From Candidatus Desulfovibrio intestinavium (GTDB taxonomy: Bacteria > Desulfobacterota > Desulfovibrionia > Desulfovibrionales > Desulfovibrionaceae), in assembly GCA_019118345.1 (NCBI GenBank), contig DWZD01000025.1, positions 1 through 43,976 of the forward strand: 43,976 nucleotides of DNA. The letters are read 5' to 3'. Positions 7,670 through 17,522 of this stretch are shown here, piece after piece; position 1 is the stretch's first letter, and every line of letters starts with the position of its first letter. The translations under genes were made by a program, and so were the position numbers. Below the pieces are notes generated by a model. The model was not told where the DNA came from. It worked only from the letters and a program-made list of their open reading frames with translations, and did not search any database.

Positions 7670-7708
7670 GGCCGGGCATTCGCTCGCCTGACCATCGACC
7701 AGAGCAAC

Positions 7709-7748
7709 GGGGACAAGGGATGCCTTGTCCCCGTCCGTTTCTTTTTTT
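7709..7748 (+). terminator. Rho-independent terminator after the BI-1 family gene
   Basis: GGGGACAAGG (7709-7718) pairs perfectly with CCTTGTCCCC (7723-7732) around GATG, followed by gtccg and TTTCTTTTTTT (7738-7748). An ATG in the loop is not a start codon. Confidence 0.88.
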
Positions 7749-7797
7749 GCGCGGCGTGCCGTCCCGGCGACGATGCCCGCCGCCCCGGGATATTCGC

Positions 7798-10359
7798 ATG
7801 ACCGCACGCCGACCGGATGCCGATGATCGCTCCCCTGCCCGCCCTGCCGCCTCCTTGACCGGGGAGGAGGCCTTCCGTCTACCCGCACGGGCCGAGGCCG
7901 CCTTTGCGCCCACGCCCGACGATCTGGCCGCCAAGGAGGACGGCGAGCCGGAGGACGCGCCAATGGCGGCGGACGAAGCGGACAGCACCCCGGAAAATGC
8001 CGACCGGACGCTGGCCCGCCGCCTGCTTGCCGCCCTTGACCGCCAGCAGCGGCCCATGCGCCCGGACGGTCTGCTGCGGGTGCTGGGCCTGCCGCGCCGC
8101 GTGCGCAAGGAGGTGGAAGCCGCCCTCAACCATCTGGGACGCGAGGGCAAGGCCGTACGCCTGCGCGGCGGCAGCTGGATGCGAGCCGGCAGCCTGCGCG
8201 AGGTTCGCGGACGCTATACGGCCCTGCGCAGCGGGGCAGGCGGCTTTGTGACCCCGCTCAACGAACGCGGACAGGTTGCGGGCGCGGATATTTTCATCCA
8301 TCCCCTGCATGCGGGCGAAGCCTGGCATACGGACACGGTGCGCGTGCTGCTGGCTCCGCACGGGCGGCAGATGCGCGGCCGCAGCCCCGAAGGACGCATC
8401 GTGGACGTGCTGGAACGGGGCTGCCGTCAGGTTCCGGCCCATGTGCGGGAACGGGTCGGCCGCCGTCTGCACTGCCGGGCTGCGGACAGCCGTCTGGATG
8501 TGTCTTTCAGCGTGGAGATTGATCCCGCCGCCCTGCCGCACACGCCCGCGCGCGGGGCGTTGGTGCTGCTGGAGCCGGAACAGCGTCTGGCCTCGGATCT
8601 CTGGCAGGCGCGCCTTGTGCGGGTCATCGGCTGCGAGGACGCCGTGGGCGTGCAGGAAAACCTCGTCAAGCTCAACCATCAGGTGCCGCAGGCCTTCCCG
8701 CCCCGAGCCGAGGCCGAGGCGCAGGCCCTGCCGCACGAACCCGCGCCGCAGGACAGGGCCGGACGCGAGGATCTGCGCGCCTGCGTGCTGGTGACCATTG
8801 ACGGCGCGGACGCCCGCGATTTTGACGACGCCGTTCAGGTGGAAGCCCGCCCGGACGGCTGGCTGCTGCGGGTGGCCATTGCCGACGTGAGCCATTATGT
8901 GCGGCCGCGCACCGCGCTGGATGTCGAAGCCTTTGCCCGGGGCAATTCCTGGTATTTTCCCGCCTCGGTGGAGCCCATGCTGCCGCCCGCCCTGAGCAAC
9001 GGGCTGTGCAGCCTCAACCCCGGGGCGGATCGCCTCTGCATGGCGGCGGAAATACGCATCGACCGGCGCGGACGCCCCGGGACGAGCCGCTTTTTTCCGG
9101 CGCTCATGCGTTCGGCGGCCCGCCTCACCTATGAGGAGGTGGAAGCGGCCATCGTGCGCAAGGAAGCCGACGCCCGGACGCGGCTGGCGGCCCTGCCGCG
9201 CGGCGAGGACGTGTTGTCCATGCTGGGCGAGGCCTTTCGCCTCTACGAGGCCCTGCGCGCGGCCCGGACGGCCCGGGGCGGTCTGGATTTCGATCTGCCC
9301 GAAGCGCGCTACGATCTCACCGCCGACGGGCGGCTGGCGGGCATCGGTCGCCGGGAACGCCTTACCGCCCACCGCCTCATCGAGGAATGCATGATCGCGG
9401 CCAATGAGGCCGTGGCCCGCTTTCTCGGCGGCGAACAGGGCGATAGCGCGAACGCCCTCCTCTACCGGGTGCACCCCCGACCGGAGGCCGAACGGCTGGA
9501 CAGCCTCTTCGATTCGCTGGCGGCCATTGCGCCGGATCGCCTGCCGCCGCGCCCTGACGCCGCTTCCCTGCAGGGCATCCTGCGCGACGTGCGGGGTACG
9601 GAACAGGAATTTCTCATCAACCGTCTCTGCCTGCGCGCCATGCCGCAGGCCCGCTATCAGCCGTGGAACGAGGGGCATTTCGGTCTGGCCTCCACGGCCT
9701 ATTGTCACTTTACCTCCCCCATTCGCCGCTATGCCGATCTGCTGGTGCATCGGGCGCTCAAGCTCAGGCTGGGCTGCGCGGCGGGCAGCGTACCCGCAGG
9801 GCAGAAACTGCTGCGGGTGGCGGATCAGCTCAACCGCCGCGAGCGCGAGGCGCTGGAATGCGAACGGGAAATGGCCCGGCGGCTGGCCTGCATCGCCCTG
9901 CGGGAACGGGTGGGCGAGCGTTTTGCGGGCGTGGTCTCCGGGGTCACGGATTTCGGCATCTTCGTGGAGCTGGACGCCATGCCCGTGGAAGGCATGATCC
10001 GCGTGGAGGATCTCGGCGGGGATGAATTTGCGCTGGACGAACGCCGCCACGCCCTCGTGGGACGGCACAGCGGGGCCGTCTGGGCGCTGGGGCGTCCCGT
10101 GGACGTACGCCTTGCCGATGTGCATCAGGGGCGACTGGAAATCCGCCTTGTCCCGGCTGACGCGCCCGTCGGACGCCTGAACGGACGCGGACGCCGGGCG
10201 CAAGGCCGCACAGGCCGGGAACCGGCCCCCGCGAACAATCGCCGCTCGACGGGTCGTGCCCGCGCCGGACGCCACGACCGCGCCGGACGGGCCGAACGCG
10301 CCCACACGCGCGGTCACCCCCGGCCCGCGCCGCGCCGGGGCGGCAGGGGGCGCGGCTGA
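7798..10359 (+). CDS. rnr: Ribonuclease R (RNB-family 3'-5' exoribonuclease)
   Basis: An 853-residue protein of normal RNase R length. It degrades structured RNA processively from the 3' end. After an N-terminal helix-turn-helix-like region and cold-shock domains, the RNB domain begins near GREDLRACVLVTIDG. Its metal-binding aspartates are in DGADARDFDDAV and IADVSHYV, and the RNB family block CHFTSPIRRYADLLVHR lies near residue 640. An S1 domain follows (GVVSGVTDFGIFVELD). The last ~60 residues are a disordered tail of Arg, Gly and Ala with repeated RG dipeptides, likely for RNA or ribosome contact. The ATG at 7798 is preferred because the in-frame ATG at 7720 lies inside a terminator. The stop overlaps murJ by one base. 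Confidence 0.94.
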   Translation: MTARRPDADDRSPARPAASLTGEEAFRLPARAEAAFAPTPDDLAAKEDGEPEDAPMAADEADSTPENADRTLARRLLAALDRQQRPMRPDGLLRVLGLPRRVRKEVEAALNHLGREGKAVRLRGGSWMRAGSLREVRGRYTALRSGAGGFVTPLNERGQVAGADIFIHPLHAGEAWHTDTVRVLLAPHGRQMRGRSPEGRIVDVLERGCRQVPAHVRERVGRRLHCRAADSRLDVSFSVEIDPAALPHTPARGALVLLEPEQRLASDLWQARLVRVIGCEDAVGVQENLVKLNHQVPQAFPPRAEAEAQALPHEPAPQDRAGREDLRACVLVTIDGADARDFDDAVQVEARPDGWLLRVAIADVSHYVRPRTALDVEAFARGNSWYFPASVEPMLPPALSNGLCSLNPGADRLCMAAEIRIDRRGRPGTSRFFPALMRSAARLTYEEVEAAIVRKEADARTRLAALPRGEDVLSMLGEAFRLYEALRAARTARGGLDFDLPEARYDLTADGRLAGIGRRERLTAHRLIEECMIAANEAVARFLGGEQGDSANALLYRVHPRPEAERLDSLFDSLAAIAPDRLPPRPDAASLQGILRDVRGTEQEFLINRLCLRAMPQARYQPWNEGHFGLASTAYCHFTSPIRRYADLLVHRALKLRLGCAAGSVPAGQKLLRVADQLNRREREALECEREMARRLACIALRERVGERFAGVVSGVTDFGIFVELDAMPVEGMIRVEDLGGDEFALDERRHALVGRHSGAVWALGRPVDVRLADVHQGRLEIRLVPADAPVGRLNGRGRRAQGRTGREPAPANNRRSTGRARAGRHDRAGRAERAHTRGHPRPAPRRGGRGRG

Positions 10360-12014
10360 TGGGTCTGCTCTCCGGCAGCCAGCGCATGGGCGCGGCGGCC
10401 CTGCTGCTGGCCGTGAGCACCATCCTTTCCCGCCTCATGGGACTGGTACGCGACAAGGTCATCTCCTGGCAGTTCGGCGCGGGCAGCGAGGCGGACATGT
10501 ACTTTGCCGCCTTCGTGGTGCCGGACATCATCAATGGCCTGCTGGCCGGGGGCATCATGTCCATCACCATGATCCCCCTGCTCTCCCGGCGCTTTGCCGA
10601 GGACGAGGACGATGCCTGGCGCTTCTTCTCCTGCGTGTTCAGCTGGATGAGCCTTGCCGCCGTCATCGTTACCGGCGCGGGCATGCTGGGCGCACACCAA
10701 CTTGCCCGCATCACGGCCCCGGGCTTCGACGAGGCGCAGCTGGCGCGCCTGACCTTCTTCATGCGCATCATCCTGCCCGCGCAGGTCTTTTTTCTCTGCG
10801 GCTCCTGCATGACCGCCCTGCTCTTCTTGCGGCGGCAGTTCCGGGTACCCGCGCTCACCCCCCTCATCTACAACGGCTGCATCATTCTGGGCGGCCTCTG
10901 CCTGCCGTGGTGCAGCCGGCAGCTCGGGCTGCCGCCGCAATGGGAGTTCGAGGGCATGAGCGGCTATTGCGCCGGCGTGACCGTGGGCGCGGCCATCGGA
11001 GCCTTCTGGCTGCCCTGGCGCGTGGCCCGGGGCGGCGGCCTCCAGCTGGAATGGCGGCTCAGGCATCCGCTGTTCCTGAAATTTCTGCTCACGGCCCTGC
11101 CGCTCATGCTGGGGCAGACCATCATCCTGCTGGATGAACAGTTCATGCGCGTCTTCGGCTCCCAGCTCGCCGAAGGCGGCGTGAGCCTGCTCAACTACGC
11201 CCGGCGCATCACGCAGGTGCCGGTGGGCCTCATGGGGCAGGCTGCCGCCGTGGCCTCCTACCCCTTTCTTGTGGCGCTGGTGACCAGCGGCGAGCGGGAA
11301 CGCTTCGACAGCACGCTGGCCACGGCTCTGCGGGCCAGCGTGGGCCTGATCATCCCCTGCGCCCTCTGGCTGGGACTGGCCGCCGGGCCGGTGCTGACCG
11401 TCATCTTTCAGGGCGGGCGCTTCGGCCCGTCCGAGACCCTGGCCTGCACGCCGCTTCTGCAGATCATGCTGGCCGCCACGCCGTTCTGGATCATTTACAT
11501 GGTTCTCGTGCGGGCCTTCTATGCCAACGGCGATACCGTCACCCCGGCGGTCACGGGCACGATCATGACCGTGCTGGTTCTTCCCTGCTACCAGTTCTGG
11601 GCCGTGCCGCACGGCGCGTGGGCCATCAGTCTCGTTTCCGGCCTGAGCGTGAGCGCCTATGTGCTCTGGCTCATGGGCATCTGGCGGCGGCGCATGGGCG
11701 GCGGGGCCTTTGCCGGACTGGGCGGACAGGCCCTGCGCGTGCTGCTCTGTTCCCTTGTGGCGGCCCTGCCCGCCTGCTGGGGTCAGTCCCTGCCTTTGGC
11801 CGAATGGCTGGCGCGGCTGACGGGCAGCCGTCCCGCGCCGCTCATCGAGGCCCTGGGACTGCTGGGCGTGAGCGGCAGCCTGTTCGCCCTGAGCTTTGCC
11901 CTGCTTTCCCAGCGGCTGGCCCCGGACGTGCTGGCCCCGCTTTGGCAACGCCTGCGGCGGCGCGCCCGGCGGCAGGAAGCGGCGGACAGGCCCGACGCCC
12001 CGGACAGGCGCTGA
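10359..12014 (+). CDS. murJ: Lipid II flippase MurJ (MviN)
   Basis: A 551-residue integral membrane protein of the MOP superfamily with about 14 helices. It moves lipid II across the inner membrane for peptidoglycan synthesis. The N-terminus MGAAALLLAVSTILSRLMG followed by LVRDKVISWQFGAG is the conserved MurJ opening, including the Arg-Asp pair of the substrate cavity. GQTIILLDEQFMRVF and LNYARRITQVPVGLMGQA are also family signatures. The start ATG overlaps the rnr stop (TGATG), indicating translational coupling. A basic C-terminal tail ends in DAPDRR. The co-location with rnr probably reflects operon structure only. Confidence 0.95.
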   Translation: MGLLSGSQRMGAAALLLAVSTILSRLMGLVRDKVISWQFGAGSEADMYFAAFVVPDIINGLLAGGIMSITMIPLLSRRFAEDEDDAWRFFSCVFSWMSLAAVIVTGAGMLGAHQLARITAPGFDEAQLARLTFFMRIILPAQVFFLCGSCMTALLFLRRQFRVPALTPLIYNGCIILGGLCLPWCSRQLGLPPQWEFEGMSGYCAGVTVGAAIGAFWLPWRVARGGGLQLEWRLRHPLFLKFLLTALPLMLGQTIILLDEQFMRVFGSQLAEGGVSLLNYARRITQVPVGLMGQAAAVASYPFLVALVTSGERERFDSTLATALRASVGLIIPCALWLGLAAGPVLTVIFQGGRFGPSETLACTPLLQIMLAATPFWIIYMVLVRAFYANGDTVTPAVTGTIMTVLVLPCYQFWAVPHGAWAISLVSGLSVSAYVLWLMGIWRRRMGGGAFAGLGGQALRVLLCSLVAALPACWGQSLPLAEWLARLTGSRPAPLIEALGLLGVSGSLFALSFALLSQRLAPDVLAPLWQRLRRRARRQEAADRPDAPDRR

Positions 12015-12050
12015 CCGCAATGCGTCCGGCGACGGACTTCACGCGGCCAC

Positions 12051-12078
12051 TTGACAGACGGCGGCTTTTTACTATAGT
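12051..12078 (+). promoter_or_regulatory. Predicted strong promoter of the cysteine-rich protein
   Basis: A perfect TTGACA (12051-12056) and TATAGT (12073-12078) with 16 bp between them. It is one of the best vegetative promoters in the window. Confidence 0.75.
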
Positions 12079-12127
12079 TGCCCATTCCGAAGAATCAGCA
12101 GCGCTGCGGCGCTATGGAGGTCCATGT

Positions 12128-12391
12128 ATGACTGCTCTGCAGAATGCCGTCAAAACGGCTGATGGTGTGACGGTGAACGGCATTGCCGTTCTGCCCGTGA
12201 TCGACAAGTGCGAAGGCTGTGATCGCGTGCGGGAGTTTGAAGGTCAGAACTTCTGCTCCAGCTATCCCAATCCCGAACGCAAATGGGTGGGCGGACGCTG
12301 CAATTTCGCCACCCATGTCAAGGTGCAGGTGGCTGCCGCCGCCAAGGTCAACCCCCTCAAGGCGTCCAAGCGCGCCGCCAAGGGTCGCTAG
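12128..12391 (+). CDS. PxxKW-type cysteine-rich small protein
   Basis: An 87-residue protein with four cysteines in the order C-E-G-C, F-C-S-S, and C-N-F-A-T-H. Between the last two lies YPNPERKW, the P-x-x-K-W-type signature of a small cysteine-rich family that I associate with sulfate reducers and relatives; that name is from memory. The four cysteines could bind zinc or an Fe-S cluster. The C-terminus is basic (KASKRAAKGR), fitting nucleic-acid or ribosome binding. GGAGG lies 7 bases before the ATG at 12128; another ATG four bases earlier is out of frame. A near-consensus promoter and its own terminator suggest high, independent expression. Function unknown. Confidence 0.8.
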   Translation: MTALQNAVKTADGVTVNGIAVLPVIDKCEGCDRVREFEGQNFCSSYPNPERKWVGGRCNFATHVKVQVAAAAKVNPLKASKRAAKGR

Positions 12392-12441
12392 GCCGAACGT
12401 CTTTTCGTCGTCCCCGCCCGAGGGGCGTCCCCCATTTTCAG

Positions 12442-12469
12442 AAGGAGGCTTTTCGGGCCTCCTTTTTTT
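12442..12469 (+). terminator. Rho-independent terminator after the cysteine-rich protein
   Basis: AGGAGGC (12443-12449) and GCCTCCT (12457-12463) form the stem, followed by a run of T to 12469. Confidence 0.88.
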
Positions 12470-12499
12470 GTCCCGCCCGTGCGGGTTGCGGAGTCCGTC

Positions 12500-13750
12500 A
12501 TGTCCGACCACACGCTGCTGCCCCTGCTGCTGGCCCATCTGACCGGGCAGGAAGATACCGTGGAACAGCTGCAACGCCTGCTTACCGCCTTTCGCGCTCT
12601 CGGCCCGGAAAACGGCGGCGACGGCGAAATGCCCAAGGCCCGCTACATTGCCCAGTGGCTCGGCGGGCAGGATTCCCCCCTTGCCATGCGCTGGTACAAT
12701 GCGCCCGACCCCCGCGTGCCCTGCGGCGAACGCCCCAATCTGGTGGCCCGCCTGCCCGGCACGGGCGAACGCACGCTCTGGCTCTTTGCCCATACGGATG
12801 TGGTGCCCGCCGGGCCGGCGAGCGACTGGACGCATGATCCCTGGGACGTGCGCCGGGACGGCGATCTGCTCTACGGGCGCGGCGTGGAGGACAATCAGCA
12901 GGGGCTGGTCAGCATGCTCCTGCTGGCCGATGCCCTGCGCACGGCGCTGGCCCGGGGCGCGGCCCGGCCGCCGCTGGGGCTGGGACTGGTATTCATGGCC
13001 GACGAGGAATGCGGCAACGAAAAGGGCCTGCGGCATCTGCTCGAGCGGGCCGGCGATCTCTTTCACCCGGACGATCTGTTCATTGTGCCGGATTCCGGCT
13101 CGCCCACGGGCGAGGATGTGGAAGTGGCCGAAAAGCATGTGCTCTGGCTGCGCGTGAAAACCACGGGCCGTCAGTGCCATGCCTCGCAGCCGCAGTGCGG
13201 GGTCAATGCGCTGGTGGCCGGTTCCGACGCCGTGCTGGCCTGCGCCGCCCTGGGCGAGGATTTTCCGCGGACGGACGATCTCTTTCAGCCGCCCTGCTCC
13301 ACCTTTGTGCCCAGCCGCCGCGAGGGCGGGACGGGCAGCATCAATATCCTGCCCGGCGACGACTGCTTCTTTGTGGACTGCCGCCTGCTGCCGGACGTCG
13401 CGCCCGAAGCCGTGCTGGCAGCGGCCCGCCGCCGCGTGGCCGAGGTGGCCCGCCGCCACAACGTGGACATCACGGTGGACATCCATCATCATCAGGCGGC
13501 CAGCGTCACCCCGACCGACAGCCCGGTGGTGGCGGCCCTGGGCAGAGCCATTCAGGCCGTCTACGGGGTCACGGCCCGCCCGGTGGGCATCGGCGGGGCC
13601 ACAGTGGCCGCGCTCCTGCGGCGTCAGGGGCTGCCTGCCGTGGTCTGGAGCCGCATGTTCGCCGTCTGCCACCAGCCGGACGAACGCTCCTCCATCGCCG
13701 CCACCATTCAGGACGCGCAGGTTTTTGCCCATGTGCTCTGCGGGAACTGA
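12500..13750 (+). CDS. M20-family metallopeptidase / deacylase
   Basis: A 416-residue cytoplasmic di-zinc hydrolase. Metal ligands and catalytic residues are in FAHTDVVP (His98, Asp100), [10 protein letters not shown] (Asp131) and [11 protein letters not shown] (Glu169-Glu170). The dimerisation domain begins near [12 protein letters not shown] and contains [16 protein letters not shown]. The third metal ligand region is CHQPDERSS at the C-terminus. This architecture is shared by succinyl-diaminopimelate desuccinylase, acetylornithine deacetylase and dipeptidases; nothing here decides the substrate. The ATG at 12500 has a weak GGAG upstream; a GTG at 12479 would overlap the end of the previous terminator region. 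mnmG follows after one base, so the two are probably co-transcribed. Confidence 0.88.
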   Translation: MSDHTLLPLLLAHLTGQEDTVEQLQRLLTAFRALGPENGGDGEMPKARYIAQWLGGQDSPLAMRWYNAPDPRVPCGERPNLVARLPGTGERTLWLFAHTDVVPAGPASDWTHDPWDVRRDGDLLYGRGVEDNQQGLVSMLLLADALRTALARGAARPPLGLGLVFMADEECGNEKGLRHLLERAGDLFHPDDLFIVPDSGSPTGEDVEVAEKHVLWLRVKTTGRQCHASQPQCGVNALVAGSDAVLACAALGEDFPRTDDLFQPPCSTFVPSRREGGTGSINILPGDDCFFVDCRLLPDVAPEAVLAAARRRVAEVARRHNVDITVDIHHHQAASVTPTDSPVVAALGRAIQAVYGVTARPVGIGGATVAALLRRQGLPAVVWSRMFAVCHQPDERSSIAATIQDAQVFAHVLCGN

Positions 13751-13751
13751 G

Positions 13752-15638
13752 ATGCACGCACGCGACAGTTTTGACGTCATCGTGGTGGGCGGCGGGCATG
13801 CGGGCTGCGAGGCCGCGGCGGCGCTGGCCCGTCTGGGCCACCGTACCCTGCTCGTCACCGGCAATGTGGATCGTCTGGGGCACCTTTCCTGCAATCCGGC
13901 CATCGGCGGGCTGGCCAAGGGCCACATGGTGCGCGAGATCGACGCCCTTGGCGGCATGATGGGCCTGTGGGCCGATGCGGCGGGCATCCAGTTCCGCACG
14001 CTCAACATGAGCAAGGGGCCGGCGGTGCGGGCCACGCGCGCCCAGATGGATCGGCAGGCCTATATGAAGGCCGTGCGCGGCACGCTCTATGCCCTGCCCG
14101 CGCTGCGCATCTGGCAGGATGAGGTGGTGGACGTGCTCACGGACGATGCCCGCACGCGCGGCGTCGTGACGGCCCTGGGCCAGCGTTTTTACGCGCCGCA
14201 TGTGCTGCTGACCACCGGCACCTTTCTGGACGGGCGCATTCATGTGGGCCTGACCCATCTGCCCGGGGGCCGCCTGGGCGACGCCCCGGCACGCGGCCTG
14301 TCCGACGGTCTGCGGCGGCTGGGCTTCACGCTGGGACGCCTCAAGACGGGCACCTGCCCGCGCCTTTTGCGTTCCAGCATCAATTATGACGGTCTGGAGG
14401 AACAGAAGGGCGACACGCCGCCGCCGGGCTTCAGCTTTCACGGGCCGGGGCCGGTGCTGCCGCAGGTGAGCTGCCATATCACCTGGACCAATGCGGCCGC
14501 TCACGAGGCCATTCGCAGCGGCTTCGATCGTTCGCCCCTGTTCACCGGCGTCATCGAGGGCACGGGCGCGCGCTACTGCCCGTCCGTGGAAGACAAGGTG
14601 GCCCGCTTCCCCGACCGCGAACGGCATCAGATCTTTCTGGAGCCCGAAGGGCTGGACAGCGCCGAGGTCTATGCCAACGGCATTTCCACCAGCCTGCCGC
14701 TGGACGTGCAGCAGGCCATGCTGGCGGCCATTCCCGGTCTGGAGAAGGCGGTCATGGTGCGGCCCGGCTACGCCATCGAATACGATTATGCCAACCCGGT
14801 GCAGCTCCTTTCCACCCTGGAGAGCAAGCCCGTGCCCGGTCTCTGGCTGGCCGGGCAGATCAACGGCACCTCCGGTTACGAGGAGGCCGCCGCGCAGGGC
14901 CTCTGGGCCGCGCTCAACATTTCCTGCCGCCTGCGGGAGCGCGATCCCCTTGTGCCGGATCGCACATCCTCCTACATGGCCGTGCTGGTGGACGACCTCG
15001 TGACCCTGGGCACGGAGGAACCCTACCGCATGTTCACCTCGCGCGCGGAACACCGCCTCCTCCTGCGGGAGGACAATGCCGACAGCCGCCTGACCCCGCT
15101 GGGCCGGGAACTGGGGCTGGTGGACGACGCCCACTGGGAACGCTTCCGGCGCAAGATGGACGGCGCGGACAGGCTGCGCCGCCTGCTGGACAGGGAACGC
15201 CTGAACGACCGCCGCCTTCTGCCCGACGAAAGCCTGCTCGGACGCACGCTGGCCGAGGTGCTGCGGCGGCCCGAAGTGGAGCTGGCCCAGCTGGCGGACT
15301 GGCATCCCCCGCTGGCCGCCCTGCTGGCCGCGGAAGCGGCGGAAGGAGCCTTCAGCGCTCAGGTGGACGTGAAATACGCGGGCTACCTTGAACGCCAGCG
15401 CGAACTGGTAGCCCGCGCCAAGCGGCTGGAATCGCTTCCCTTGCCGGAAGATTTGGACTACAGTGACGTTGCCGGTCTTTCCCGGGAGGTGGAAGAAAAG
15501 CTGCAACGTGTGCGCCCACGCAATCTGGGGCAGGCCGGTCGCATTTCCGGCGTCACGCCGGCGGCGGTGGGCTGCCTTGAAATCCATCTGCACAAACTGG
15601 GACGGCTTCATCCCCCCCTGTCGGCGGCCCAGCGCTGA
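13752..15638 (+). CDS. mnmG: tRNA uridine-5-carboxymethylaminomethyl modification enzyme MnmG (GidA)
   Basis: A 628-residue flavoprotein, the normal family length. With MnmE it installs the carboxymethylaminomethyl group at wobble uridine 34 of tRNAs. The FAD-binding motif is [14 protein letters not shown] (about 11-24). [23 protein letters not shown], which spans the folate/FAD site, begins near residue 45. [16 protein letters not shown] and the C-terminal helical domain (YAGYLERQ) are also diagnostic. The ATG at 13752 is the only start consistent with the conserved N-terminus; the frame extends far upstream across the M20 gene but that part is a shadow. MnmE is not in this window. Confidence 0.97.
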   Translation: MHARDSFDVIVVGGGHAGCEAAAALARLGHRTLLVTGNVDRLGHLSCNPAIGGLAKGHMVREIDALGGMMGLWADAAGIQFRTLNMSKGPAVRATRAQMDRQAYMKAVRGTLYALPALRIWQDEVVDVLTDDARTRGVVTALGQRFYAPHVLLTTGTFLDGRIHVGLTHLPGGRLGDAPARGLSDGLRRLGFTLGRLKTGTCPRLLRSSINYDGLEEQKGDTPPPGFSFHGPGPVLPQVSCHITWTNAAAHEAIRSGFDRSPLFTGVIEGTGARYCPSVEDKVARFPDRERHQIFLEPEGLDSAEVYANGISTSLPLDVQQAMLAAIPGLEKAVMVRPGYAIEYDYANPVQLLSTLESKPVPGLWLAGQINGTSGYEEAAAQGLWAALNISCRLRERDPLVPDRTSSYMAVLVDDLVTLGTEEPYRMFTSRAEHRLLLREDNADSRLTPLGRELGLVDDAHWERFRRKMDGADRLRRLLDRERLNDRRLLPDESLLGRTLAEVLRRPEVELAQLADWHPPLAALLAAEAAEGAFSAQVDVKYAGYLERQRELVARAKRLESLPLPEDLDYSDVAGLSREVEEKLQRVRPRNLGQAGRISGVTPAAVGCLEIHLHKLGRLHPPLSAAQR

Positions 15639-15669
15639 ACAACCGGCACGCCGGTGCAGGAGAACCCTT

Positions 15670-16581
15670 ATGTCATCCACCCTGATCATTATTCTGAGCC
15701 TTGTCGGCGGGCTGCTCATCTATCTGGCGGCCCATTTCTGGCAGCAACGCATCCAGTCGCGCAATACGGAGCAGCATTTCAGCAAGATCGCCCACAGCAT
15801 CCTGGAAGATGCCCTGCTTGCGCGCGCGGTCTTTCTGCTGGAACCCGACGCGCGGGCCGCGGGCAATCACGGCTATCGGGGCGAACTGGACAGCATTCAT
15901 GACGGCAAGCTGACGCTGCGCCTGCTTGACCCCATGTCCAGTCTGCTGGAAAAGGCCCCTGTCTGCCTGCAATTCCAGACCAGGGAACGGAGCGGGCAGC
16001 AGTATTTCAAATTCAACGCCGAAATCCTGAAAATTCTGGCCGGCGATCCCCAGAAGCTGGAATTGAGCTTTCCCGTCAGTCTGGAAATCGGCCACAAGCG
16101 CAATTTTGTCCGCGTGACGCCGCCCGCTGACAGCATCCGTCTGCTGAGTGTCTGGAGCATCACGCCGGAGCAGCCCATGCCGCTCTCGCTGGCGCAGGTC
16201 GGCCAGCCCCTTCTGGCGACCAGGCGCGACGATGCCGCCCCGCCCCTGTTTCTGGCGAATATTTCCGCCTCGGGCATGGCCATCGGCTTTCCCGCCTCCG
16301 ACGAATATGCGCCGCTACCCGTTGACCTGAAGCGCGGTTCCCCGCTATTCTGTCTTCTGGTATTCGAGATGGAAGGCAAACCCGTCACGTTCTGGTCAAC
16401 CTGTTCGGTCAACAATGTTCGCTGGAGCAAGAGGGATTCGGCGCATCTGGTGGGTCTGGAGTATACCAACTGGGCCGTTCTCCAGCCCGGCGAACGCTCG
16501 CTGGAATGGCTGCACGCCTCGCCGGCCAAGGGCGTCCCGCCCATCCTGCGCTGGGTCGAGAGTCTGGGGGGCAGACAGTAG
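15670..16581 (+). CDS. Membrane-anchored PilZ-domain protein, putative c-di-GMP receptor
   Basis: A 303-residue protein. Residues 4-22 form one membrane helix (TLIIILSLVGGLLIYLAA), with the rest presumably cytoplasmic. A YcgR-like N-terminal domain spans about 50-135. A PilZ domain follows, marked by the c-di-GMP-binding RxxxR (Arg144-Asn-Phe-Val-Arg148) and NxSxxG (Asn197 to Gly202) motifs. The distance between the two motifs, about 50 residues, is longer than usual. Such proteins tune motility or secretion to c-di-GMP. AGGAGA lies 7 bases before the ATG. It sits between mnmG and corC with moderate gaps, so it may share the transcript. The partner is unknown. Confidence 0.8.
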   Translation: MSSTLIIILSLVGGLLIYLAAHFWQQRIQSRNTEQHFSKIAHSILEDALLARAVFLLEPDARAAGNHGYRGELDSIHDGKLTLRLLDPMSSLLEKAPVCLQFQTRERSGQQYFKFNAEILKILAGDPQKLELSFPVSLEIGHKRNFVRVTPPADSIRLLSVWSITPEQPMPLSLAQVGQPLLATRRDDAAPPLFLANISASGMAIGFPASDEYAPLPVDLKRGSPLFCLLVFEMEGKPVTFWSTCSVNNVRWSKRDSAHLVGLEYTNWAVLQPGERSLEWLHASPAKGVPPILRWVESLGGRQ

Positions 16582-16675
16582 CACCGCCGGAACAATCGGG
16601 CGTGAACGGCAAGGCATGCCGTGAAGCCGGCGCTTCACCGGCGTCATACACAAACCTGCAACAAAGGAGGCCGTT

Positions 16676-17521
16676 GTGGACGGTGGCCCCGAAAGTCACA
16701 GTAGCATCTGGTCGCGTCTGGGGCGTCTGTTCGGACGCGACGACGAAGAATCCCTTGAAAAAGCCATTCTGGAAGCCCGCGCCGACGGCGAGGTGGAGCC
16801 GGACGAGGAATCCATGCTCCTCGGCATCCTGCGCTTCAATGACCTGCAGGTGCAGGACACCATGACCCCCCGCACGGACATCGACTGCGTGCCCGAGGAC
16901 ATGCCCCTGCCCGAGGTGGCCCGCGTCATCGTGGAGTCAGGGCACTCCCGCATCCCGGTCTTCCGGGATACCCGCGACAACATGGTCGGCATCCTCCATG
17001 CCAAGGACATTTTGAGCAGCCTGCTCTCCCCCGATCCGGACAGGCAATCCCTTTCCTCCATCATGCGGGAACCCTTCTTCGTACCGGAAACCAAGCCCAT
17101 CCGCACCCTTTTGCAAGAATTTCGCGCCCGCAAGCAGCATATCGCCATTGCCCTGGATGAATACGGCGGCACGTCGGGCCTCATCACCATCGAAGATCTG
17201 CTGGAAGAGATCGTGGGCGACATCGAGGACGAACACGATGCCCCCCGGCAGGAGGACATTCGCGAAATCGAACCGCGGGTCTACGAACTCACCGGGCGCG
17301 CCCTCCTCGAGGATCTGCAGGAACTGGGCGTGGACATCGAATCCGACGAGGTGGACACCATCGGCGGTTACCTGAGCATGGAGGCCGGTCATGTGCCCGG
17401 CCCGGGCGAGACCTTTGCCCTGCACGGCTGGCTGTTCTCCGTGCAGGATGCGGACAAGAAGCTGATCCGCCGCCTGCGCATGGAACCGGATCCCAACGCG
17501 ACCCCCGCCGCCGAGGAATAG
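16676..17521 (+). CDS. corC: CorC/HlyC-family CBS-domain protein
   Basis: A 281-residue cytoplasmic protein of the CorC (YbeX) type. It has a short acidic N-terminal region, then a CBS-domain pair (about 60-180) with [13 protein letters not shown] and [48 protein letters not shown] follows, and the transporter-associated C-terminal domain (about 195-270) contains [22 protein letters not shown] pairs bind adenosine nucleotides; the family is linked to magnesium/cobalt efflux and membrane stress. The GTG start is supported by AAAGGAGG five bases upstream. lnt follows after one base, as in the ybeX-lnt arrangement of enterobacteria. Confidence 0.93.
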   Translation: MDGGPESHSSIWSRLGRLFGRDDEESLEKAILEARADGEVEPDEESMLLGILRFNDLQVQDTMTPRTDIDCVPEDMPLPEVARVIVESGHSRIPVFRDTRDNMVGILHAKDILSSLLSPDPDRQSLSSIMREPFFVPETKPIRTLLQEFRARKQHIAIALDEYGGTSGLITIEDLLEEIVGDIEDEHDAPRQEDIREIEPRVYELTGRALLEDLQELGVDIESDEVDTIGGYLSMEAGHVPGPGETFALHGWLFSVQDADKKLIRRLRMEPDPNATPAAEE

Positions 17522-17522
17522 C

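Noticed and set aside
7720..7797. Upstream ATG as the rnr start
   Set aside because: The ATG lies in the loop of the terminator of the preceding gene and the added residues are not family sequence.
7879..10317. Very long open frame on the minus strand opposite rnr (over 800 codons)
   Set aside because: It is antisense to a clearly conserved RNase R and results from the GC-rich third positions; its product has no domain and low-complexity composition.
10314..12020. Long minus-strand frame opposite murJ
   Set aside because: Same GC-driven shadow; the plus-strand MurJ reading has all family motifs.
12095..15719. Two long minus-strand frames across the M20 and mnmG genes
   Set aside because: They are opposite well-conserved coding sequence and start or stop without ribosome-binding sites.
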